Made by a program: the position numbers and the translations under genes. 64,000 nucleotides of DNA from NCBI RefSeq assembly GCF_000759885.1, contig NZ_JNAH01000004.1, positions 124,001-188,000 on the forward strand. Direction: 5' to 3'. This stretch comes from Prochlorococcus marinus str. GP2. GTDB lineage: Bacteria > Cyanobacteriota > Cyanobacteriia > PCC-6307 > Cyanobiaceae. Every line of letters starts with the position of its first letter. Positions within the stretch are counted from its first letter, which is position 1. A model generated the notes under the pieces. It worked only from the letters and a program-made list of their open reading frames with translations. It was not told the origin of the DNA and searched no databases. This document shows positions 54,027 through 62,784 of this stretch, piece by piece.

Positions 54027-55010
54027 GTGGCTGGAACATTATTATTTAATGCTTTGAAAGAGGCAATTGATGAAGAAATGGCAAATGATGTAAATGTTTG
54101 CGTTATGGGGGAGGATGTTGGTCAATATGGAGGATCTTATAAGGTAACTAAGGATTTATATGAAAAATATGGAGAGTTAAGAGTCTTAGATACTCCAATT
54201 GCAGAGAATAGTTTTACGGGTATGGCTGTTGGTGCAGCAATGACTGGCTTAAGACCAATAGTAGAAGGAATGAATATGGGTTTTTTGCTTTTAGCTTTTA
54301 ATCAGATATCAAATAATATGGGTATGCTTAGATATACAAGTGGTGGAAATTATAAAATACCAGCAGTAGTTCGAGGACCTGGAGGAGTTGGCCGTCAACT
54401 TGGTGCTGAGCACAGTCAAAGACTTGAAGCATATTTTCATGCAGTTCCTGGCATAAAGATTGTTGCATGTAGTACACCCACAAATGCTAAAGGTTTAATG
54501 AAAGCAGCTATAAGAGATGATAATCCGGTTCTATTTTTCGAACATGTTCTACTATACAATTTGTCTGAAGAATTACCTGAGGGTGATTATACATGCGCTT
54601 TAGATCAAGCTGACGTTGTAAAAGAAGGGAAAGATATTACTTTATTGACTTATTCAAGAATGAGACATCACTGCCTTAAAGCTGTTGAAGAATTAGAAAA
54701 AAAAGGAATAGATGTTGAGTTAATAGATTTAATAAGTTTAAAACCATTTGATATGGAAGCCATCTCAAAATCAATAAGAAAAACAAATAAAGTAATTATT
54801 GTTGAAGAATGTATGAAGACTGGAGGTATTGGTGCAGAATTAATTGCCTTGATAACAGAAGAGTGTTTTGATGATCTTGATGCCCGACCAATTAGATTAT
54901 CTAGTCAGGATATTCCAACTCCTTATAATGGAAATCTTGAGAATTTGACAATAATCCAACCACATCAAATAGTTGAAAAAGTTGAACACTTAATTAGTGG
55001 GAGTATATAA
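54027..55010 (+). CDS. pdhB: Pyruvate dehydrogenase E1 component subunit beta
   Basis: A 327-aa subunit of the E1 heterotetramer that makes acetyl groups from pyruvate. Family blocks: [37 protein letters not shown] and a [17 protein letters not shown] loop. The start is GTG at 54027. The alpha subunit gene is elsewhere, as usual for cyanobacteria. SecD follows after 3 bp. Confidence 0.96.
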   Translation: MAGTLLFNALKEAIDEEMANDVNVCVMGEDVGQYGGSYKVTKDLYEKYGELRVLDTPIAENSFTGMAVGAAMTGLRPIVEGMNMGFLLLAFNQISNNMGMLRYTSGGNYKIPAVVRGPGGVGRQLGAEHSQRLEAYFHAVPGIKIVACSTPTNAKGLMKAAIRDDNPVLFFEHVLLYNLSEELPEGDYTCALDQADVVKEGKDITLLTYSRMRHHCLKAVEELEKKGIDVELIDLISLKPFDMEAISKSIRKTNKVIIVEECMKTGGIGAELIALITEECFDDLDARPIRLSSQDIPTPYNGNLENLTIIQPHQIVEKVEHLISGSI

Positions 55011-55013
55011 CCA

Positions 55014-56483
55014 ATGAAAAGAAGGCAAGGTTGGCTTTTTTTTATTATATTTCTACTTACTTTATCTGTTTATCTATTAATAAATTATCCCTTACAGTTG
55101 GGATTGGATTTACAAGGGGGTTCTCAACTTACACTACAAATTATTAAAGAGGAGGGTAAAGTAACAAGTGATGAACTTGAAGCTGTTAATTCGGTTATTG
55201 ATAAACGCGTTAACAATTTAGGAGTTTCTGAGTCTAATTTGCAGACTCTTGGTGGAGATCAATTGATTTTAGAATTACCAGGTGAACAAAATCCATTAGT
55301 GGCATCAAGGGTATTAGGTAAGACTGCTTTATTAGAATTTAGGACTCAAAAAAAAGGAACATCTACAGATTTAAAAACCTTGCAACTTCAGAGATTGAAT
55401 ATTAAAGAATTAATTGAACTATATTCCTCTTCAGATAAAACTCAAAATGATGAAAATTACCTAAAGATCATTCAAAATGATCTTAAAAAGATAGAGCAAG
55501 AATTAAATTACTCATACACTAGTAGTGATATATATGGGATGTTAATTGAAATTAAAAAGTATGTTGATAAAGAAATTACTAATTTATTTATTAAAACAGA
55601 TTTATCTGGTAAGGATCTTATTAACGCAGGAAGGAGACAAGAACAAACAAATAGTAACTGGGAAGTTTTATTAACTTTTAGTAATTCAGGCGGAGAAAAG
55701 TTTGCAGAAATTACAAAGTCAATTGCTGGAACTAATCAACTATTGGCTATCATTCTTGATGGCGAATCAATTAGTGAAGCAAGTGTTGGTAGTCAGTTCG
55801 TTAATACTGGGATTACAGGTGGATCAGCTACAATAAGCGGTAATTTTAGTGCTGAAAATGCTAGAGAATTAGAAGTTCAACTTAAAGGAGGTTCATTACC
55901 ATTGCCAATTGAAATAGTAGAATCTAACACTATAGGGGCTCTTTTGGGATCTAAAAATATTTTAAAAAGTCTTTATGCAGCTATTAGTGGATTAATTTTT
56001 GTTGGTATATTTATGATTTTTAATTATAGAATTCTAGGTTTTGTCTCAGTTCTTTCTCTAGTACTTTATGGTTTCTTTAACTTAGCCCTATATTCTTTAA
56101 TTCCTGTAACTTTGACTTTACCGGGAATATCTGGTCTTATACTTAGCATTGGTATGGCTGTTGACGCAAATATTCTGATATTTGAGAGAATTAGAGAAGA
56201 ATTATATGATGGAAATACTCTTACAAGATCTATTGATAGTGGTTTTCAAAGAGCTAATTCATCCATAGTTGATGGCCATATTACTACTCTTCTAAGTTGT
56301 TTTGTACTGTTTTTATTAGGAACAAATTTTGTTAAAGGTTTTGCGGCAACATTAGGTATTGGAGTCTTTATAAGCTTGTTTACCTCATTAAACTGCTCTA
56401 AAACTATTTTGAGATTTTTTACAACATATCAATCTTTGAGACAAAAAAATCTCTATCTACCCAAGAAAAATTTTTCAAATTAA
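55014..56483 (+). CDS. secD: Protein translocase subunit SecD
   Basis: A 489-aa membrane protein that uses ion gradients to pull proteins through SecYEG. N-terminal helix, then LGLDLQGGSQLTLQI (the D1 motif), a large periplasmic domain and five C-terminal helices with GLILSIGMAVDANILIFERI. The adjacent SecF is separate, with 22 bp between the genes. Confidence 0.96.
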   Translation: MKRRQGWLFFIIFLLTLSVYLLINYPLQLGLDLQGGSQLTLQIIKEEGKVTSDELEAVNSVIDKRVNNLGVSESNLQTLGGDQLILELPGEQNPLVASRVLGKTALLEFRTQKKGTSTDLKTLQLQRLNIKELIELYSSSDKTQNDENYLKIIQNDLKKIEQELNYSYTSSDIYGMLIEIKKYVDKEITNLFIKTDLSGKDLINAGRRQEQTNSNWEVLLTFSNSGGEKFAEITKSIAGTNQLLAIILDGESISEASVGSQFVNTGITGGSATISGNFSAENARELEVQLKGGSLPLPIEIVESNTIGALLGSKNILKSLYAAISGLIFVGIFMIFNYRILGFVSVLSLVLYGFFNLALYSLIPVTLTLPGISGLILSIGMAVDANILIFERIREELYDGNTLTRSIDSGFQRANSSIVDGHITTLLSCFVLFLLGTNFVKGFAATLGIGVFISLFTSLNCSKTILRFFTTYQSLRQKNLYLPKKNFSN

Positions 56484-56505
56484 ATTTTTTATTTCTTATT
56501 TTCCC

Positions 56506-57420
56506 ATGATATACAATTTTGAATTAATAAAAAATAAAAGAAAGATAATTAGTTTTTCAACTCTTCTTATTTTGTTGAGTCTTTTAGGAATTTTATATTC
56601 TACTTTTAATACTTCCTATAAAAAACCTATAAATTTAGGGATGGATTTTATTGGTGGAAATGAATTAAGAATAGAGAGAGTTTGTGAAGAGGAATGTTCT
56701 AATTTCCCCCCTGATTCTGTTTTGGAAAATTTAAGGGAGATCTCAAAAAATAAAAATGTTTTAAATAATACTAAATTACAATTCCAAAATAACAATAAAT
56801 TAATTTCAATAAGGACCCCTTATTTGAGTATCGAAGAGTCAAATAATCTTATTTCGAATCTTGATAATATTGTGGGACCTCTTAATTATGAGAGTAAGGA
56901 TTCAAGATTAATAGGTCCAAAGCTAGGGAAAAGATTACTTAATAATTGTGTTGCTTCATTGTTGGTTTCTTTATTTGCAATATCTTTATATATAACCATT
57001 AGATTTGATAAAAAATATGCATTATTTGCATTATTAGCTTTGTTCCATGATTTATTAATTGTTTTCGGTATTTTCTCCTGGTTGGGTATTATATTATCTG
57101 TCGAAGTAAATAGTTTATTTGCGGTGTCTTTGCTAACTATTGCTGGTTATTCTGTAAATGATACTGTTGTTATTTTTGATAGAATTCGCGAGAATTTAAA
57201 ATCAAATAAAGAAGGCCATAACGAAACTATTCAATTATCAGTAAATGAATCATTTAGGAGAACAACGTTTACCAGTATTACAACTCTTATCCCTTTATTA
57301 AGCATAATGTTGTTTGGATCTTACTCGCTATTTTGGTTTTCCTTGTCCTTATCATTAGGAATTATAGTTGGTAGTTATTCAAGTATTTTATTGGCTCCAA
57401 CTTTGCTGCTTAAAGACTGA
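56506..57420 (+). CDS. secF: Protein translocase subunit SecF
   Basis: A 304-aa partner of SecD. It begins with a first helix, then the INLGMDFIGGNELRI motif, a small periplasmic domain and helices including TIAGYSVNDTVVIFDRIREN. The C-terminus is membrane-embedded. It is co-transcribed with pdhB and secD judging from gaps. Confidence 0.96.
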   Translation: MIYNFELIKNKRKIISFSTLLILLSLLGILYSTFNTSYKKPINLGMDFIGGNELRIERVCEEECSNFPPDSVLENLREISKNKNVLNNTKLQFQNNNKLISIRTPYLSIEESNNLISNLDNIVGPLNYESKDSRLIGPKLGKRLLNNCVASLLVSLFAISLYITIRFDKKYALFALLALFHDLLIVFGIFSWLGIILSVEVNSLFAVSLLTIAGYSVNDTVVIFDRIRENLKSNKEGHNETIQLSVNESFRRTTFTSITTLIPLLSIMLFGSYSLFWFSLSLSLGIIVGSYSSILLAPTLLLKD

Positions 57421-57438
57421 CCTTAAGCTTCTAATTTT

Positions 57439-57621
57439 ATGAAATTGAATTATTATTTGATAATTTTATTTTCTTTAGTTTTAATAGATCTATCTACTGA
57501 GCTAAGAATATTACTTGATCATTTTACTTTTAATTCACTATATTTTGCTATTGGTAAACATCCCTTAGCTTTCTTTATACTCTTTTCCTACCCATATTTA
57601 TATAAAAAATTAATTAAGTAG
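57439..57621 (+). CDS. 60-aa hypothetical membrane protein
   Basis: A small protein with two hydrophobic stretches (YLIILFSLVLIDLST and PLAFFILFSYPYLYKKLIK), 18 bp after secF in the same direction. Likely membrane-bound. It is convergent with the AI-2E-family permease gene, whose end is 3 bp away. No family recognised. Confidence 0.6.
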   Translation: MKLNYYLIILFSLVLIDLSTELRILLDHFTFNSLYFAIGKHPLAFFILFSYPYLYKKLIK

Positions 57622-57624
57622 TTT

Positions 57625-58668
57625 TTAAATATCTTTAAATGATTCTTTGATTAAAACTTGTATTACTACAGCTAATGGAAGAGATAGTATTAAGCCTAAT
57701 GGACCAAAAATGAAGGTAAATCCAAATTGTGATATTAATGTTAAACCCGGAAGTAAGTTTGCTTTTTTCTTCATTATAGATGGCATTATTATGTAGCTTT
57801 CAATATTTTGAATGATTACATATGCTCCTAAAACAGCCAGTGGTTTCCAGAAATTATCTAGTAGTGCAATTGAGATTGGAAATATACCACTAATAACTGG
57901 ACCTATATTTGGAATAATATTAAGAACCATCGCTATTAAAGCATTTGAGACAACATATTTGACATCTAATATAGAGAGAACTATTAATGATAATAGACCT
58001 ACTGATAATGAGCTTATGACCATAGAAAAGGTCCAATTTGCTAATGCAATATTGCATTTTTCCAGAATATTTCTAAATTTGTTACGATAATTTTTTGGAA
58101 TTAATAGAAGTATATTTTCTTTATATTGTTTTGGTTCAATAGAAATCATTAAACTCACTGCTAATACGAAAATTAATCTCAAAACACCTGAACCCAAATT
58201 CCCCGCAATATTTATTAAATTTCTAAAACTTTCTTGTATAGCTTTTGCAATAGTTGAGGCATCTGGAATGGTAACTACATCATTTATAAGACTAAAAATG
58301 TCAATAACATTTTCTGATTGTTCACCATAAAATAAATTATTAAATTTGTTCAGATTTGTATTAATCAAAATATTTATTTTTGATAAACCATTTGGAATGT
58401 CAACTAGTATTTCGTTGAATTCTTTTATAAACGGAGGCAATACAAGAATAAAAATAGTAAATACTATTACTGATATAACAGTTAAAACAAGAAACAATGA
58501 CAGCGGTCGGGGAATTTTCAACCCCTTTTGTATTTGATTACATAAATTACATACAATATTTGAAATTACTAAGGAGCAAATTATTAGAAGAAGAAAATCT
58601 CTTAGAGTCCATACTATTAACGAAGTGATTAAAATTACTACTAACTTAAAATATGATGAACTACTCAA
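57625..58668 (-). CDS. AI-2E family (PerM-like) permease
   Basis: A 347-aa membrane protein with about eight helices. The family block ALIAMVLNIIPNIGPVISGI and a C-terminal GPLGLILSLPLAVVIQVL are visible. Members include the AI-2 exporter TqsA and Na+/H+ antiporter relatives, so the substrate is open. It is followed upstream by psb28 on the same strand, 12 bp away. Confidence 0.88.
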   Translation of the reverse strand: MSSSSYFKLVVILITSLIVWTLRDFLLLIICSLVISNIVCNLCNQIQKGLKIPRPLSLFLVLTVISVIVFTIFILVLPPFIKEFNEILVDIPNGLSKINILINTNLNKFNNLFYGEQSENVIDIFSLINDVVTIPDASTIAKAIQESFRNLINIAGNLGSGVLRLIFVLAVSLMISIEPKQYKENILLLIPKNYRNKFRNILEKCNIALANWTFSMVISSLSVGLLSLIVLSILDVKYVVSNALIAMVLNIIPNIGPVISGIFPISIALLDNFWKPLAVLGAYVIIQNIESYIIMPSIMKKKANLLPGLTLISQFGFTFIFGPLGLILSLPLAVVIQVLIKESFKDI

Positions 58669-58680
58669 TTTTCAAAATTT

Positions 58681-59034
58681 CTACTTTTTCTCAGAATATC
58701 CTAATCCATTTGATTTGGCATAACTATTTGCAAATCTCATAAATCTATCAAAGTCAGATGTGTTCTTCCAAATGTATGCTGCTTCTAAAAATATTGGTTC
58801 TCCATCAACAAACTTTACTTTTACTTCCCTAGTTAGTATTTCACCTTCAGAGTCAATCATACGCATGCCTGTGATTTCACCATCTGTAATGGAAGATAAT
58901 GCCTGAGGTTTTTCGAATAAAAATAATGCTTGGCCGGTGGTACCATCCTTACTCCTAGTAAGCCTTATTTCTGGTACTACTGGTTCATCAGTTCCTTCAT
59001 AAAATTGTATTTTTGCATCTTTATTTGCTGTCAT
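58681..59034 (-). CDS. psb28: Photosystem II assembly factor Psb28
   Basis: A 117-aa soluble protein (Psb28/Psb13/Ycf79 family) that binds CP47 on PSII assembly intermediates. Recognised by [34 protein letters not shown] and the C-terminal [19 protein letters not shown]. It lies upstream of the AI-2E-family gene on the same strand. Confidence 0.95.
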   Translation of the reverse strand: MTANKDAKIQFYEGTDEPVVPEIRLTRSKDGTTGQALFLFEKPQALSSITDGEITGMRMIDSEGEILTREVKVKFVDGEPIFLEAAYIWKNTSDFDRFMRFANSYAKSNGLGYSEKK

Positions 59035-59094
59035 AATGTTAGTTTTATAATTTATTATCTTAGGAAATATTTTTCACATTCGTTTGTAATTATT

Positions 59095-60135
59095 TTATAA
59101 AAGATTATTTATTAACTCAAGGATACTTTCATCATATTTTTTATCGGTTAAATCTAATATCTTTATATTTGTTTTGCCAACCTTTTCATATTCATAACAC
59201 TTATCGTAATATTCTAGAACTGATTTACAAACTAAGTCCCACCTCTCATTATTAATTGATTCGAGAGCTATTTTTGTTCTTTGTGGTCCTAATCTTTTTT
59301 TAATCCTTAATACAGATTCTTGGAGTTCCTCTTTCTTAAATACACTATATGTATCTATTAACTCTTCTAACCTGTTAGATTCGCTCCTTACAATTTCAAT
59401 TCTCCTAGAATTTTTCATCTGATTAAAGAATTCATGTGGTATTTTGCATTTGCCTATATTTGCACTTTCAGCTTCTACAAAAATATTTTTAGTAAATTTA
59501 AAGGAATTTAATTTTTCTGCAATTTGGTTTTCAAATTGTTCATTTGAAGGTTGTTCTTTCATTCCTAAACCTCCAAATGTACTTCCTCTATGACAAGCAA
59601 ATCCTTCAAGATCAATAGTTTGATATTTATATTTCTCTATTAATGATAATAATTTTGTCTTTCCTGTTCCTGTTTTTCCTCCAATAACTACTATATTCAA
59701 CTTTTTTGAAAAACTATCTAATACCCATTTTCTATATATTTTGTATCCTCCATGAAGTGTTATTGGATTTAATTTATATTTTTCTAGTAGCCAAGCAATG
59801 CTTTGTGAACGCATTCCTCCTCTAGAACAATATATTCTGATAAAAAATTCATTATTTTTATTAGAAATAGTTTTATAAGACTCAATACTCATGAATAAAT
59901 TATCAAGAAGTAATTCCATTTTTTTTTCAAAAAATTTTAATCCTTCTATGACTGCTTTTTTTCTTCCTTCTTTCTTATAAATCGTCCCAATTTTAGATCT
60001 CTCATCATTATCAAATAATGGAATGTTAATAGAATTAGGCAGGTGTCCTTTATAATATTCACTCGGGCTTCTAACATCTATAAGTGGTCCTTTAAAACTT
60101 CTAAATTTCTCTAGTTCTTTTCTTTTGAAATACAT
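59095..60135 (-). CDS. mnmH: tRNA 2-selenouridine/geranyl-2-thiouridine synthase
   Basis: A 346-aa protein (SelU/YbbB). The N-terminal rhodanese domain has PLIDVRSPSEYYKGHLPNSI and the Cys in IYCSRGGMRSQSIAW. The C-terminal half is a P-loop domain (VVIGGKTGTGKTKLL). It modifies U34 of Lys, Glu and Gln tRNAs. Without a selenium donor, geranyl-thiouridine formation is the possible alternative. It is divergent from the GUN4-like gene. Confidence 0.9.
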   Translation of the reverse strand: MYFKRKELEKFRSFKGPLIDVRSPSEYYKGHLPNSINIPLFDNDERSKIGTIYKKEGRKKAVIEGLKFFEKKMELLLDNLFMSIESYKTISNKNNEFFIRIYCSRGGMRSQSIAWLLEKYKLNPITLHGGYKIYRKWVLDSFSKKLNIVVIGGKTGTGKTKLLSLIEKYKYQTIDLEGFACHRGSTFGGLGMKEQPSNEQFENQIAEKLNSFKFTKNIFVEAESANIGKCKIPHEFFNQMKNSRRIEIVRSESNRLEELIDTYSVFKKEELQESVLRIKKRLGPQRTKIALESINNERWDLVCKSVLEYYDKCYEYEKVGKTNIKILDLTDKKYDESILELINNLL

Positions 60136-60170
60136 GGATAGTTTTTATTTTTTTAGATTGATTTTTTAAA

Positions 60171-60890
60171 ATGAATAACAAAGAACAAGATAACTATAAT
60201 AATGTTACATTAGATTTAATAAAACAATTTGTAGATTCCAATCAAAGAAAAAGAATAAATTCATTAACTCAAATAGAATCCGAAGTCGAAAATATTTTTA
60301 ATCTTGGGCCTTCACTCTTCGATATCTTTGATAGTGAAGGAGATGACTGGGCTGCTGGTTGGATATTGCAAGTATTAAAAAAATTTAAGCCTGAATTCTT
60401 TAAAAACTCCAAATTTAATAATTGGTTTAATACTTATTCAGATATTGATATTAATTATGAAGAACTGCAATTAATGTTAATTGAGCAAAAATTTGAAGAG
60501 GCTGATAGATTAACTAGTTCTTACCTGAGAAAATTAGCTGGAAAATTAGCTGAAAAACGTGGATATGTCTTCTACAGTGAGGTTAAGAATATGTCAGGTA
60601 AAGATTTACAAACAATTGATAGATTATGGACTATTTATTCTACGGGTAGATTTGGATTCTCAATTCAAGCAAAGATATTAAAATCAGTAGGAAAAAAATA
60701 TGAATTAATGTGGCCGAAAATAGGTTGGAAACAAGATGGGTTATGGACTAGATATCCTGGATCTTTTTGCTGGTCATTAGATGCTCCCGATGGTCATATG
60801 CCTTTAATAAATCAACTAAGAGGAGTAAGACTTATGGATTCCATCTTGCGGCACCCTGCTATTGCAGAGAGACATAACAATATTCTTTAA
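60171..60890 (+). CDS. GUN4-like tetrapyrrole-binding protein
   Basis: A 239-aa protein. An N-terminal helical domain precedes a GUN4 core with EEADRLTSSYLRKLAG, LQTIDRLWTIYSTGRFGFSI and a GLWTRYPGSFCWSLDAPDGH segment. GUN4 binds protoporphyrin and stimulates Mg-chelatase in chlorophyll synthesis. This copy lacks some features of classical Gun4 and could be a divergent paralog. Confidence 0.82.
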   Translation: MNNKEQDNYNNVTLDLIKQFVDSNQRKRINSLTQIESEVENIFNLGPSLFDIFDSEGDDWAAGWILQVLKKFKPEFFKNSKFNNWFNTYSDIDINYEELQLMLIEQKFEEADRLTSSYLRKLAGKLAEKRGYVFYSEVKNMSGKDLQTIDRLWTIYSTGRFGFSIQAKILKSVGKKYELMWPKIGWKQDGLWTRYPGSFCWSLDAPDGHMPLINQLRGVRLMDSILRHPAIAERHNNIL

Positions 60891-60938
60891 ATTGAGGTAT
60901 TTAATAAGTTAAAATTAGTTCAGTCTGAAAATATTATT

Positions 60939-61372
60939 ATGTCCTTATTACGGGGCAAAAATATTTTAAAAAAGTTTTTTAAAAGGCCAAAGATTAACTG
61001 GTCAAACTACGAATTCGAATCATCATTGCAGTTAAATGAATTTGTAGATCAATTATTAGAACCTATTAAAAATTCTCAATCAAGCTATCTTATAAAACTT
61101 GGTTTACATGAAGCTCTAGTAAACGCTGTAAAACATGGAAATAAATTAGATCCTAAAAAAAATATTAGAGTAAGAAGAATAATTACTCCTAATTGGTGTG
61201 TTTGGCAAATTCAAGATCAAGGTAATGGTTTAGAAATAAAAAAAGAGACTATAAATTACCAAAAAAAATAAGTAGTGCAAATGGCCGCGGCCTTTATATT
61301 ATTAATGAATGTTTTGATGATGTTAGATGGAGTAGTAAGGGTAATAGGCTTCAGTTAGCTTTAAAAAGGTGA
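60939..61372 (+). pseudogene. RsbW-like anti-sigma serine kinase with -1 frameshift at A7
   Basis: A GHKL-type ATPase: N-box HEALVNAVKHGN, G1-like QDQGNGLEI, and, only in the -1 frame, the G2 motif SSANGRGLYIINECFDD ending LALKR at 61372. In frame 0 the product stops early after INYQKK (61271). The switch falls on A7 at 61238-61244, read as AT-A-AAA-AAA; a -1 slip there continues AGA GAC TAT AAA and joins both halves exactly. It can be a real mutation, an indel error in the homopolymer, or slippage-based expression. Confidence 0.75.
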
Positions 61373-61614
61373 TTTTTACTAGGGCAAGGTTGATCTACGT
61401 TAATTTCTTTTAACCATTTAATACTTTCTTCCATATACTCAATAGTTTCATTCTCATTACAAGAAATAATTAAATGGCATAAACCCGCAGAAATTAGTTC
61501 TGCAGATCGTTTATATTTATTTCCTTTATCTTTATGCCATGTAGAATGATCAATCTTTAATTTGTCATTAAGACTTTGAACAAGCTGAATAGTATCTTTA
61601 TCCCAATAGGTCAT
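61351..61614 (-). CDS. Small conserved hypothetical protein
   Basis: An 87-aa soluble helical protein with SAELISAGLCHLIISCNENE and a YMEESIKWLKEINVDQPCPS end. It looks conserved in picocyanobacteria, but I recognise no function. Its 3' end overlaps the end of the RsbW-like gene on the other strand by 22 bp. It is downstream of the methyltransferase gene on the same strand. Confidence 0.7.
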   Translation of the reverse strand: MTYWDKDTIQLVQSLNDKLKIDHSTWHKDKGNKYKRSAELISAGLCHLIISCNENETIEYMEESIKWLKEINVDQPCPSKNHLFKAN

Positions 61615-61626
61615 AGAAGTTTTTAT

Positions 61627-62682
61627 TTACTTTACAGCAGACCACACTTTGGTCATAAAAAAGGAATTTGATTTTACATCTTTAAAACCAACATCCTCTA
61701 TTTTAGAATCTATATCCTCTTTTATGTAATCACAATAAAAAGGCTCATGAAAAGATTTATAGAAGTTCTCCATTACAGATGTAAAGTCAGGTGAATCACT
61801 TATTTGAATTGAATCAGCTAAAACTAATATCCCACCAGGTTCAAGAACTCTAAAAAATTCATTTAATACTTTAGCTCTAATTGTTCTAGGTAATTCATGA
61901 AATAAGTAAACACAAGAAATACATTGAAAACTATCATTTTCAAAAGGTAATTCTTCAGCATTACCTTTTATTAACTGGATTAAATCTCCATCTAAATCTG
62001 AAATATATCTACTTGCCTCTTTTAAGTATGAATCAGATAAATCAATTCCTGTAATTTTTTCTTTAGGAAATGCGGCTCTTAATTGTTTTAATGTTCTCCC
62101 TGAACCTGTGGCCACATCAAGTATTTTTAATGAACTTTTTTTTCTATCGCTAAAAATTTCAAGTCCTTCTTTTATTGGCTTAATTATTCTTCTTCTCATT
62201 GAGTCAGCACTTCCATTAAAAAGTATCTCTACTTGTAAGTCATAAATGCTAGCTGAAAAATCTGATAAATAACCATCTGTTTGATGATGGAAATTTCTTA
62301 AGTAATATTGAGGATAATTATCTTTATCAATTGATTTTGGAAGATCATCAAAGTTTTGTTTTCTACGTCTATCCCATGTATTAGGCATATCGAGCCAAAT
62401 TTTAGGATATTGAGTTAAATATCTAAGCCATGGCTCGTCAAACAATAATTTTTTTGGATATATATTTTTTTCTGCATCATTCCAATCTTCTTCTCTTAAG
62501 TTATCCATAGAATTTTGGATTTGTATTAGAAGATCCTTATCTATATCAAAATTTTCAAGCTTAGAATCGGGAAGAATAAAATTCATTAATCTTGAACTGA
62601 TCTGCTTGTGAGCGAAACCTGCAAGGCTTTTACTTTGTTGTAGCGTTTTATATGCAATTTTTGAAATAGATTCCCTAGCCAT
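61627..62682 (-). CDS. SAM-dependent methyltransferase
   Basis: A 351-aa class I methyltransferase. Motif I is ILDVATGSGRTLKQL, followed by ITGIDLSDSYLKEA and an ISCVYLFHELPRTIRAKV motif; the UbiE/MenG-like Methyltransf_11 pattern. The first 130 residues are an extra helical domain. The substrate is unknown; quinone or pigment methylation is possible. Confidence 0.85.
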   Translation of the reverse strand: MARESISKIAYKTLQQSKSLAGFAHKQISSRLMNFILPDSKLENFDIDKDLLIQIQNSMDNLREEDWNDAEKNIYPKKLLFDEPWLRYLTQYPKIWLDMPNTWDRRRKQNFDDLPKSIDKDNYPQYYLRNFHHQTDGYLSDFSASIYDLQVEILFNGSADSMRRRIIKPIKEGLEIFSDRKKSSLKILDVATGSGRTLKQLRAAFPKEKITGIDLSDSYLKEASRYISDLDGDLIQLIKGNAEELPFENDSFQCISCVYLFHELPRTIRAKVLNEFFRVLEPGGILVLADSIQISDSPDFTSVMENFYKSFHEPFYCDYIKEDIDSKIEDVGFKDVKSNSFFMTKVWSAVK

Positions 62683-62710
62683 TTTTCAATATATATATCT
62701 ATATTCCAAC

Positions 62711-62760
62711 AAAAAAAAAATCAATTTGAGAATATTTTGTGATATTTCTCAAATTGATTA
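62711..62760 (-). terminator. Strong intrinsic terminator of glnA
   Basis: AATCAATTTGAGAA (62719-62732) and TTCTCAAATTGATT (62746-62759) form a perfect 14-bp stem. On the minus strand, in the direction of glnA, the stem is followed by ten T (62711-62720 reads as A10 on the plus strand). This is the clearest rho-independent terminator in the window. It sits 25 bp past the glnA stop. Confidence 0.9.
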
Positions 62761-62784
62761 ATTTAAACTAATATGTTCTTTCAA

